Part shown: positions 1 to 6,276 of the stretch, one piece after another | Position numbering within the stretch: position 1 is the first letter of the stretch | How the letters are laid out: each line of letters opens with the position of its first letter | NCBI RefSeq assembly: GCF_025567385.1 | Contig: NZ_JAOQJU010000047.1 | Span: forward strand, 1-10,533 | Reading direction: 5' to 3' | Length of the DNA: 10,533 bases | DNA from: Claveliimonas acetigenes | GTDB lineage: Bacteria > Bacillota > Clostridia > Lachnospirales > Lachnospiraceae | The notes under the pieces: generated by a model | The model's input: the letters and a program-made list of their open reading frames with translations, nothing else | Databases searched by the model: none | What the model was told of the DNA's origin: nothing | Translations under genes and position numbers: made by a program

Positions 1-7
1 CTGCCAT
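1..7 (-). CDS. First codons of a gene leaving the window to the left
   Basis: An ATG at 5-7 on the minus strand is preceded by an AAGGAG ribosome binding site (16-21) eight bases upstream and by a promoter-like sequence (31-64). Only Met-Ala and one further base lie inside the window, so nothing can be said about the product. It is called a gene because start codon, Shine-Dalgarno and -10 element are all correctly spaced. Confidence 0.5.
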
Positions 8-30
8 TTTGTTCACTCCTTATTCTCTAG

Positions 31-64
31 ATTATATCTCAAATCCTTGAGAATGGGGTGTCAA
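31..64 (-). promoter_or_regulatory. Promoter with long spacer and internal dyad, leftward gene
   Basis: On the minus strand a perfect -35 hexamer TTGACA (59-64) and a perfect -10 hexamer TATAAT (31-36) are separated by 22 bp instead of about 17. The spacer contains a perfect 6-bp inverted repeat, TCTCAA / TTGAGA with a 4-base centre (37-52). Transcription would start near position 24, leaving a leader of roughly 17 bases that carries the AAGGAG site. A stretched spacer with a dyad resembles the layout of MerR-family-controlled promoters, although those usually have 19-20 bp. Alternatively only the -10 is used and the TTGACA is chance. Confidence 0.5.
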
Positions 65-70
65 CTTTTT

Positions 71-131
71 TTATACCACATCATTATCTACAACCTCCAT
101 GTCCCGCATCCATCATAATTGAATATGGCAT
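71..131 (-). pseudogene. Remnant of an N-acetylmuramoyl-L-alanine amidase gene (5' end only)
   Basis: A 15-codon reading frame on the minus strand (stop at 84-86) has an excellent AAGGAGG site (138-144) six bases before its ATG (129-131) and reads MPYSIMMDAGHGGCR. The DAGHGG segment after a short hydrophobic strand matches the N-terminus of Amidase_3 (CwlD-like) cell-wall amidases, whose first zinc-binding histidine lies in it. In that family the sequence usually continues with a D-[PN]-G-A segment. Skipping one base after the Cys codon gives D-N-D-V-V and then TAA, which looks like that continuation with a frameshift and point mutations. Nothing amidase-like follows, so the gene appears decayed or cut off by a rearrangement. 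Chance similarity of a short peptide remains possible. Confidence 0.45.
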
Positions 132-143
132 ACGCTGCCTCCT

Positions 144-171
144 TACATATTGTTCTATACTACAATATGTA
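144..171. repeat. Perfect 10-bp inverted repeat
   Basis: The arms TACATATTGT (144-153) and ACAATATGTA (162-171) are exact reverse complements around an 8-base centre. The sequence is AT-rich and no T-run follows on either strand, so it is not a typical intrinsic terminator. It lies between the stop of the ATPase gene (206) and the ribosome binding site of the amidase remnant (138-144), touching that site by one base. It may have been an operator or leader hairpin of the lost gene, or a weak transcript end for the ATPase operon. Confidence 0.5.
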
Positions 172-205
172 TTTCTTCTCCGCCATGTTCCAGTAAGTTT
201 CTCCG

Positions 206-1903
206 TTATCCTATCAGAACCTTCTTACCTTGAAAGGCAAACCCGTAGCAGCGAATGTGAGCTTTCGGAATTCCCCGCAACACCAGTTTCTCTGCATACT
301 TCTGTTCTTCTATCTGTCGGAGCGCTTCCTGAACTGTATCTTCCAGGCTTTTCTCTCTTCTCTGGTTTCGGACTTTAAATTCCAGAATAATTGCATCATC
401 TTCGCCTGGATTTTTCGGTTCCAGCATAACATCGTATCTTCCAAATCCACTCTCTCTGTTAGAGGTTATAATATATCTGTTCTGTAAATCTACAATCAAC
501 CCCAACACAAAACCATGATAAAATCGTTCCGGCTCTTCCCCGGACGCCCGCTTTCCTGTATCAAAATAGCTAAACGTATCCAGCGAAACGCGATTCATAT
601 ATGCATTCATAGCGTCTATATCATCCTGCAGAAGAGCCTGAATAAAGTCATTATAATCCGCCTCTGCCTTTTTGAACCAATCCCGAATCATACTCTGGAA
701 CATCAGTTTCACCTCCAGATTCGTAAGCGAGAGTTGATACAACGGATGCATTCCCTCCGGAATATCCCGATAGCTTTCAACGGAAAGCACTTTTAAATAT
801 CCGCTGGCAAGCAGAAGGCTCCAGATTGCCGATTCATTATCATCAAGCTGATTATATACAATCTGCTCATCAACCGGAGAATATATTGCATCCCCCTGAA
901 GCAGGATTTCAAACTTTTCCTTGATTTTTCGATTTCCTTCCTGAATCAGCTTCCCCACCAGACTATTACTGCTGGTATTCGCCCAATAAGCAGTGAATTT
1001 GCCGCTATCCAGAAAATTCAATATAGACCATGGATTATAAATGTCTCTGCGACTCCCGAAAATGAAGCCATCATACCATCTTTTCACATGTTCTTTCTCT
1101 TCTTCAAGCCCGCATTCTTCAAGCGCAGCAAACACTTCCTCTTCCGTAAATCCAAAAGAATCTGCATATTCCTCTGATGTAGCAGTTACCACCTTCAGAT
1201 TATTCAAATCTGAAAAAACAGATTCTTTGCTGACTCTTGTAATTCCCGTCATAACCGCACGTTCTAACCATGGATTCGTCTTAAAAGCTGAATGGAACAT
1301 ACTTCTGGTAAACGCTGTCAGCTCTTCCCAGTAACCGCTCACATAAGCCTCCTGCATAGGCGTATCATATTCATCCAAAAGAATAATTACCTTTTTACCG
1401 TAATAACGATACAGGTAATCGGAAAGCTGATACAATGCCGATGTCATATCTGCATTACCGGCTTCTACCGATAATACTCTTTCAAAATAAGCTTTATCCG
1501 CATCTGTAAGGATATCGCTTTCCTTTAAATAAGAATGTTTGATATAAAGATTCCTTATAATTTCACAGAGTTTTGCCCGGGCATCCGCATAATTCACCTC
1601 TTTTACTCTGGCAAATGACAGACTGATAACAGGATAGGTTCCCTGAAGTTCCCGATATTTCTCATCCTCCCAGATAGAAAGCCCCTGAAACCATTCTTTT
1701 CTTCCTGCATAATCCAGCGAAAAAAACTGTTCTAACATACTCATATTTAAAGTCTTCCCGAAACGCCGCGGACGGGTAATCAGAGTCACACTGTCTCCAC
1801 TCTCCCACCATTCTTTAATGAAAGCAGTTTTGTCAACATAAAAATAATTCTTCTGTATCAGATCGCCAAAATCCTGCAGTCCTATTGCTACTGTCCTTGC
1901 CAT
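206..1903 (-). CDS. AAA-ATPase-like / PD-(D/E)XK nuclease superfamily protein
   Basis: This 565-residue protein has the architecture of the AAA-ATPase_like plus PDDEXK_9 families, which are abundant in gut Clostridia and Bacteroides. Residues 44-51 (RPRRFGKT) form the Walker A variant of this family and 172-180 (VIILLDEYD) the Walker B, with D177 and E178. GITRVS at 220-225 is a sensor-like motif. The C-terminal nuclease-like fold shows D491 in RYDVML and the E-x-K pair E508/K510 in IILEFK, so the restriction-endonuclease-like site looks intact. There is no signal peptide or membrane segment. The ATG at 1901-1903 is chosen because GGAGG lies about eight bases before it and the family match starts there; a start at 1948 would add 15 residues without similarity. 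The gene overlaps the end of the upstream phosphatase by 16 bp, suggesting co-transcription. The biological role of the family is not established. Confidence 0.9.
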   Translation of the reverse strand: MARTVAIGLQDFGDLIQKNYFYVDKTAFIKEWWESGDSVTLITRPRRFGKTLNMSMLEQFFSLDYAGRKEWFQGLSIWEDEKYRELQGTYPVISLSFARVKEVNYADARAKLCEIIRNLYIKHSYLKESDILTDADKAYFERVLSVEAGNADMTSALYQLSDYLYRYYGKKVIILLDEYDTPMQEAYVSGYWEELTAFTRSMFHSAFKTNPWLERAVMTGITRVSKESVFSDLNNLKVVTATSEEYADSFGFTEEEVFAALEECGLEEEKEHVKRWYDGFIFGSRRDIYNPWSILNFLDSGKFTAYWANTSSNSLVGKLIQEGNRKIKEKFEILLQGDAIYSPVDEQIVYNQLDDNESAIWSLLLASGYLKVLSVESYRDIPEGMHPLYQLSLTNLEVKLMFQSMIRDWFKKAEADYNDFIQALLQDDIDAMNAYMNRVSLDTFSYFDTGKRASGEEPERFYHGFVLGLIVDLQNRYIITSNRESGFGRYDVMLEPKNPGEDDAIILEFKVRNQRREKSLEDTVQEALRQIEEQKYAEKLVLRGIPKAHIRCYGFAFQGKKVLIG

Positions 1904-2520
1904 AAGTCTTCCTCCAAAAGCTCTCCCATACTCTGAATAACTGCCCATGGCTCTTTTACATCACCAAACCCATATGCCGCATAGACCATGGGAACCCCCG
2001 CCTCCCGGCAGGCGTCAGCGTCCCCCTGCGTGTCCCCTACATAAACCGCATCCTGAAGTCCGTTCCTGCGCATAATAAGACGGATATTATCTGCCTTCAG
2101 CATTCCCGTATCGCCAGGGCAGATATGATCCTCAAAGTATTCCTGAAGGCCTGTATTTTCCAGAAACGCCTCTATATACCCGGCCTGACAGTTGCTTACA
2201 ATAAAAAGTCTGTACTTCCCGGCCAGCTTCTTAACCGTCTCTTTCATGCCGGGATATATCCTGCATGGTGCCGTCCGCATTGCTTCATTTTCATACTGAT
2301 AAAAAAGAGCGGCAATTTCTTCTTTCTTCCGAGCCTCCAGTTCCGGGAACAGGCTGTCCATAATGGCGTCCATAGGCTTTCCGAATTCTCTTTCCAGCCG
2401 CTTTGCCGTCAGATCCGCCTCCAGCTTCGTATGCTCCCGAAGCACCTGATTCCAGCTCTTCGCTACCTCTTTTGTAGAATCCCATAATGTTCCGTCCACA
2501 TCAAATATAATCCCGTCCAT
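1888..2520 (-). CDS. HAD family hydrolase, subfamily IA (phosphoglycolate-phosphatase-like)
   Basis: A 210-residue soluble phosphatase with all four HAD motifs: I at DVDGT (nucleophile D7, acid D9), II at S109-N110, III at K142, and IV at GDTQGD (D163, D167). A helical cap is inserted at about residues 15-85, typical of subfamily IA enzymes such as phosphoglycolate phosphatase and beta-phosphoglucomutase. The substrate is unknown; the position 20 bp downstream of rpiB suggests a small sugar or sugar-acid phosphate. AGGTGG sits six bases before the ATG. The 3' end runs 16 bp into the ATPase gene, so the two are probably translationally coupled. PGP-like detoxification of 2-phosphoglycolate is an equally possible role. 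Confidence 0.88.
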   Translation of the reverse strand: MDGIIFDVDGTLWDSTKEVAKSWNQVLREHTKLEADLTAKRLEREFGKPMDAIMDSLFPELEARKKEEIAALFYQYENEAMRTAPCRIYPGMKETVKKLAGKYRLFIVSNCQAGYIEAFLENTGLQEYFEDHICPGDTGMLKADNIRLIMRRNGLQDAVYVGDTQGDADACREAGVPMVYAAYGFGDVKEPWAVIQSMGELLEEDLWQGQ

Positions 2521-2540
2521 ATCTCCCCACCTGATACTTG

Positions 2541-2981
2541 TTATTTTTCTTCTATCGCCATAATCATATCAACACGTTCCTGATGGCGTCCGCCTTCAAA
2601 CTCTGCATTCAGCCACTCTTCGATAATCATCTTCGCCATCTCAATCCCGATAACTCTTGCCCCAAAACACAGAATGTTCGTATTATTATGCTGTTTGGAT
2701 AATCTTGCTGAATATGGCTCGCTGCACACAACTGCACGGATTCCCTTCACCTTGTTTGCTGCAAGAGAAATTCCTACGCCCGTCCCACAAATCAGAATCC
2801 CCAGATCCACCTCTCCTGCCGCAACGGCTCTTGCCACTTTCTCCCCATACACCGGATAATGACAGCTTGCTTTAGAATCCGTTCCGTAATTCACAACTTC
2901 GTACCCCAGCTCCTGCAGAAATTGCGCAACTTCCTGTTTCATCTCAACCGCTGAATGATCATTTCCAATTCCTATTTTCAT
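2541..2981 (-). CDS. rpiB: Ribose 5-phosphate isomerase B (RpiB/LacA/LacB family)
   Basis: The 146-residue protein has the RpiB family features: N-terminal GNDH with D8-H9, the catalytic segment CGTGVGIS with C65 as the likely acid/base cysteine, H98 in the KQHNN segment, and a C-terminal GGRHQERV phosphate-binding stretch (130-137). RpiB interconverts ribose 5-phosphate and ribulose 5-phosphate in the cytosol. This fits the neighbouring arabinose genes, whose product enters the same pentose phosphate pool. Some relatives act on allose 6-phosphate or galactose 6-phosphate; the single full-length gene and overall sequence favour RpiB. It is the first gene of the rpiB / phosphatase / ATPase cluster. 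Its own Shine-Dalgarno (AGAGGA) directly abuts the ATG, which is too close for normal use, and a 5-codon frame overlaps the start. Confidence 0.88.
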   Translation of the reverse strand: MKIGIGNDHSAVEMKQEVAQFLQELGYEVVNYGTDSKASCHYPVYGEKVARAVAAGEVDLGILICGTGVGISLAANKVKGIRAVVCSEPYSARLSKQHNNTNILCFGARVIGIEMAKMIIEEWLNAEFEGGRHQERVDMIMAIEEK

Positions 2982-2995
2982 TCCTCTTTTTTCAT
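2978..2995 (-). other. Possible 5-codon leader ORF overlapping the rpiB start
   Basis: ATG at 2993-2995 on the minus strand opens the frame M-K-K-E-E-stop, preceded closely by AGAAGGGA. Its TGA stop (2978-2980) shares bases with the rpiB ATG (2979-2981) in an ATGA overlap. Because the rpiB ribosome binding site is poorly spaced, re-initiation after this minicistron could drive rpiB translation. This is an inference from spacing only; so short a frame can occur by chance. Confidence 0.25.
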
Positions 2996-3002
2996 TCCCT
3001 TC

Positions 3003-3052
3003 TTTAAAAATTTGACTACTTATATTATAATATTTGAATGGTTGAATAGCAA
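3003..3052. promoter_or_regulatory. Overlapping divergent promoters sharing a palindromic -10
   Basis: ATATTATAATAT (3022-3033) is a perfect palindrome containing TATAAT on both strands. Minus strand: TATAAT at 3024-3029 with TTGCTA (3047-3052) 17 bp upstream would drive rpiB. Plus strand: TATAAT at 3026-3031 with TTTAAA (3003-3008) 17 bp upstream would drive the Cof-type phosphatase. Both -35 elements match consensus at four of six positions. The two promoters cannot be open simultaneously, so the divergent units may compete. Confidence 0.5.
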
Positions 3053-3091
3053 CGCTTATTCGGCAGTTTTGACTATAGAAAGGAAAAAATT

Positions 3092-3877
3092 ATGATAAAA
3101 TTAATTGCCAGTGATTTGGATGGAACCATATTAAAAAACGGGGCTTTGGAGGTTGCTCCCCGTACATTGGAACTGATAAAAGAGCTTAGAAAACACGGCA
3201 TATTATTCGCTGCCGCCAGCGGGCGCCAGTACCCCAGCATTCGCAGCTTATTCTTACCTATCAAGGATGAGATTGCCTACATTGCTGAAAACGGCTCCCT
3301 TTCTATCTATCAGGGAAAAGTATTGTCCAAAACAGCCATCGACCGCAGCTTAAGCCTGCGCATCATCGACGTTCTGCACCGGCTCCGGCAGAATGACTTT
3401 ATTGTATCCGGCGAACAGACCCTTTATACAGAATCTACCAACCCTGCATTCACAGATCTTCTGAAAAATGATCTGAAAACCAACCTCCGAATTGTAAAAG
3501 ACATTACCAAAGAGGTGGATGAGCCGTTTTTGAAAATTGCATTCTATAACTATGGGAATATGGAAGAATCTCTGGAAGAAATCAACCGGCTTTTCAAATC
3601 CGAAATCAAGATTGTTACTGCCGGAAGCCGCTGGCTTGACTTCATCGCTCCGGGAACCAACAAGGGCATCGCCCTTTCCGCCATGCTGGAACATTTCCGG
3701 ATAACAGCAGATGAATGCATTGCCTTCGGCGATCAATATAACGACATCGAGATGCTTCAGACGGCAGGAACAAGCTATGCTATGTCCACCGCCGCCCCCG
3801 GCGTCTCCGATTATTCCACTTATACCACCGATTCTGTAGATGAGGTACTGGAAGAAATCTTATCGGAATGCCGATAA
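3092..3877 (+). CDS. Cof-type HAD-IIB family hydrolase
   Basis: This 261-residue cytosolic phosphatase has the HAD motifs DLDGT (D8, D10), ASGR (S43-R45), K191 in GTNKG and GDQYND (D214, D218). The large cap between motifs II and III, and the ENGS segment at 66-69, mark the Cof/IIB group, which dephosphorylates sugar phosphates, flavin precursors or pyridoxal phosphate; the exact substrate cannot be read from sequence. AGAAAGGA (3077-3084) lies seven bases before the ATG, and the reading frame has the normal family length. The gene is divergent from rpiB and convergent with araD, and ends directly at a terminator hairpin, so it is probably monocistronic. Confidence 0.9.
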   Translation: MIKLIASDLDGTILKNGALEVAPRTLELIKELRKHGILFAAASGRQYPSIRSLFLPIKDEIAYIAENGSLSIYQGKVLSKTAIDRSLSLRIIDVLHRLRQNDFIVSGEQTLYTESTNPAFTDLLKNDLKTNLRIVKDITKEVDEPFLKIAFYNYGNMEESLEEINRLFKSEIKIVTAGSRWLDFIAPGTNKGIALSAMLEHFRITADECIAFGDQYNDIEMLQTAGTSYAMSTAAPGVSDYSTYTTDSVDEVLEEILSECR

Positions 3878-3917
3878 AATATCAGTAGGGGAGCGTCTGC
3901 TCCCCTACTGATATTTT
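3876..3917. terminator. Bidirectional intrinsic terminator
   Basis: A perfect 18-bp stem (3876-3893 with 3900-3917) can extend to 19 bp with a GTCT loop (3895-3898). The GC-rich top (AGGGGAG / CTCCCCT) and the A- and T-runs at its base give a terminator shape on both strands. It starts inside the stop codon of the Cof-type phosphatase and lies 20 bp beyond the araD stop, serving both converging units. Confidence 0.88.
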
Positions 3918-3937
3918 CAGAATCTTTTATCTGTATC

Positions 3938-4636
3938 TTATTTTCCCTGTCCATAGTAAGCATTTGCACCGTGTTTACGGTAATAATGCTTATCCTGAAG
4001 CTCCTGCGGCGCCGGTTCATTGTTGGGATTAATCATCTCGCAGCGTGCAGCCATCTTCGCAACTTCGTCCAACACAACCGCATTGTGAACTGCCTCATGA
4101 GCGTCCTTGCCCCATGTGAAAGGACCATGATTCTTGCAGAGTACTGCCGGTGTTGCATTATAATCAATGCCGCGTGCCTCAAATTCGTCTGCAATCAATA
4201 CGCCCGTGTTCTTCTCATAGCCTGCGTCAATCTCTTCTTTGGTCAGATTCCGCACGCATGGAACAGAACCATAGAGGTAATCTGCATGGGTAGTTCCATA
4301 GCATGGAATATCTCTTCCTGCCTGCGCCCAGCTTGTAGCCCAGGAAGAATGGGTATGTACAACACCACCGATTTCCGGGAAACGGTTGTACAAAACCACA
4401 TGTGTTGCCGTATCAGAAGAAGGGTTGTAATCTCCCTCTACTTTATTTCCTTCCAGATCCACAACTACCATATCTTCCGGTTTCAGCTTGTCATATTCAA
4501 CTCCGCTTGGTTTGATTACAAACAATCCCTTCTCACGGTCGATTCCGCTTACGTTGCCCCATGTAAAAGTTACCAGTCCGTATTTCGGAAGAAGCATATT
4601 TGCCTCATATACTTGTTTTTTCAGTTCTTCTAACAT
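3938..4636 (-). CDS. araD: L-ribulose-5-phosphate 4-epimerase
   Basis: AraD converts L-ribulose 5-phosphate to D-xylulose 5-phosphate, the last step of arabinose catabolism. The 232-residue length equals the usual family size. Residues corresponding to the E. coli enzyme with an offset of one are present: zinc ligands H94, H96 and H170, catalytic D119, Y228, and D75. The phosphate-binding region GNVS (27-30) and the KPSG segment (42-45) are also intact. It is the third gene of the operon, 12 bp after the kinase, and its AAGGAG site (4645-4650) overlaps the kinase stop codon, which suggests tight coupling. It is followed by the 3876-3917 terminator. Fuculose-phosphate aldolases are homologous, but length and context favour AraD. 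Confidence 0.95.
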   Translation of the reverse strand: MLEELKKQVYEANMLLPKYGLVTFTWGNVSGIDREKGLFVIKPSGVEYDKLKPEDMVVVDLEGNKVEGDYNPSSDTATHVVLYNRFPEIGGVVHTHSSWATSWAQAGRDIPCYGTTHADYLYGSVPCVRNLTKEEIDAGYEKNTGVLIADEFEARGIDYNATPAVLCKNHGPFTWGKDAHEAVHNAVVLDEVAKMAARCEMINPNNEPAPQELQDKHYYRKHGANAYYGQGK

Positions 4637-4648
4637 CGCCCTATCTCC

Positions 4649-6244
4649 TTACTTCAAAGAATCAATTGCTGCTCTTTCAATCGGGAAGCCAGCTTTGTAA
4701 CGCTCGATAAATGCTTCAAATCCGGCTACGTCCTCTGCAACCGGCTGCATCTCGCTTCCTGTCTCACCTGCAAATACCTTATCAGAAAGATATGCGGAAA
4801 GGCTCTCGCCCTCTGCCTTATTCTTCATATAAGAAGCCAGAAGTGCAATACCCCATGCTCCGCCTTCGCCTGCCGTCTCCATTACAGAAACAGGTGTGTC
4901 GATTGCTGCAGCAAGGATTCCCTGCCCAACGCCTTTGGTCTTGAAGAGCCCGCCATGTCCATAAATCTTATCCAGATTTACCTTCTCTTCTTTCAGAAGA
5001 ATATCCATACCTGTCTTTAATGCTCCAAGAGAAGTGAAAAGGTGTACTCTCATGAAGTTTGCAAGATTGAATTTGCTATCAGGACGGCGTACGAATAACG
5101 GACGTCCTTTTTCAAATCCTGTAATATGCTCGCCTGAGAAATAGTTGTAAGCAAGAAGTCCGCCACAGTCAGCATCGCCTTCCAGCGCTTTGTTGTACAG
5201 TGTTCCGAACAGCTTGTTCATGTCTACTTCAATGCCGAAGCTTTCTGCAAATTCTTTGAAAATTCCTACCCATGCATTCAGATCTGAAGTACAGTTGTTG
5301 CAGTGTACCATTGCCACAAGACTTCCATCCGGTGTTGTTACCATATCCAGTTCCGGATATACCTTACTTAAGTCTTTCTCCAGAACTACCATAGAAAATA
5401 CACTGGTTCCTGCGGATACATTTCCGGTTCTCTGTGCAACACTGTTCGTAGCCGCCATACCTGTTCCTGCATCGCCTTCCGGTGGGCAAACCGGAATACC
5501 AGCCTTCAGTGTTCCTGTCGGGTCAAGAAGCTTCGCGCCTTCTTCTGTCAGCACGCCTGCATTCTCTCCAGCGGTAAGCACGCCCGGAAGAATCTCTTTC
5601 AACTTCCAGTCAAATCCTTTATCTGCTACCAGCTCATCAAACTGACCAATCATTCTCTCATTATAATCTCCGGTGTTCATATCAATCGGGAACATACCGG
5701 AAGCATCGCCTACGCCCAGAACCTTCTTACCTGTCAACCGCCAGTGTACATATCCTGCAAGCGTTGTGAAGAAATCAACATTCTTTACATGTTCTTCTCC
5801 ATTCAGAATAGCCTGATACAGATGCGCAATACTCCATCTCTGCGGAATATGATACTGGAACAGCTCTGTTAATGCCTCAGAAGCCGGCTCTGTGATGGTG
5901 TTTCTCCAGGTACGGAATGGTACCAACAGCTCATCATTCTTATCAAACGCAAGATAGCCGTGCATCATTGCACTGAATCCCATTGCTCCGATTGTGGTAA
6001 GCTCAGCGTCATACTTTTCCTTTACATCCTTCACCAGATCTCTGTAGCAGTCCTGCAGTCCGTTCCAGATATCATCCAGCGTATACGTCCAGATGTTATC
6101 TACCAGCCTGTTCTCCCACTCATGGCTTCCGGAAGCAATCGGTACATTCTTCTCATCTACCAGAACTGCTTTAATTCTGGTGGAACCAAACTCAATACCA
6201 AGAGCTGTCTGACCTGTCATAATTGCATTTTTTACATCACTCAT
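4649..6244 (-). CDS. FGGY-family carbohydrate kinase, probable L-ribulokinase of the non-AraB type
   Basis: Lying between araA and araD, this 531-residue ATP-dependent kinase should phosphorylate L-ribulose to L-ribulose 5-phosphate. FGGY features seen: N-terminal phosphate-binding GIEFGSTRIKAVL (16-28), the segment PPEGDAGTG with D258 as probable catalytic base, a GNVSAGTS phosphate loop (274-281), and the C-terminal adenosine region GHGGLFKTKGVGQ (429-441) with AGEGGAWG (458-465). It lacks the GGAFDCHMGAVG and FNGRR segments of classical E. coli-type AraB, so it belongs to a different FGGY branch. Such non-orthologous ribulokinases (called AraK) are known from Clostridium acetobutylicum, and related kinases occur in Bacteroides. 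The ATG at 6242-6244 has AAAGG nine bases upstream; the gap to araA is 32 bp. Xylulokinase is the main alternative, less likely in this operon. Confidence 0.87.
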   Translation of the reverse strand: MSDVKNAIMTGQTALGIEFGSTRIKAVLVDEKNVPIASGSHEWENRLVDNIWTYTLDDIWNGLQDCYRDLVKDVKEKYDAELTTIGAMGFSAMMHGYLAFDKNDELLVPFRTWRNTITEPASEALTELFQYHIPQRWSIAHLYQAILNGEEHVKNVDFFTTLAGYVHWRLTGKKVLGVGDASGMFPIDMNTGDYNERMIGQFDELVADKGFDWKLKEILPGVLTAGENAGVLTEEGAKLLDPTGTLKAGIPVCPPEGDAGTGMAATNSVAQRTGNVSAGTSVFSMVVLEKDLSKVYPELDMVTTPDGSLVAMVHCNNCTSDLNAWVGIFKEFAESFGIEVDMNKLFGTLYNKALEGDADCGGLLAYNYFSGEHITGFEKGRPLFVRRPDSKFNLANFMRVHLFTSLGALKTGMDILLKEEKVNLDKIYGHGGLFKTKGVGQGILAAAIDTPVSVMETAGEGGAWGIALLASYMKNKAEGESLSAYLSDKVFAGETGSEMQPVAEDVAGFEAFIERYKAGFPIERAAIDSLK

Positions 6245-6276
6245 TGTTACATACCTTTCCCTTTCTTTATTTTATA

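Noticed and set aside
206..1948. Longer ATPase reading frame starting at 1948
   Set aside because: The extra 15 residues show no family similarity, while the ATG at 1901-1903 has a strong GGAGG site at correct spacing.
3971..4633. 220-codon open frame on the plus strand opposite araD
   Set aside because: It is fully antisense to a clearly conserved gene, has no ribosome binding site of note and its translation is Cys- and Ile-rich with no recognisable domain. The same holds for the plus-strand frames opposite araA, the kinase and the ATPase.
6247..6252. ATG-TAA start-stop element just before the kinase gene
   Set aside because: It lies one base from its only AAGG sequence, too close for initiation, and six bases of this kind occur often by chance.
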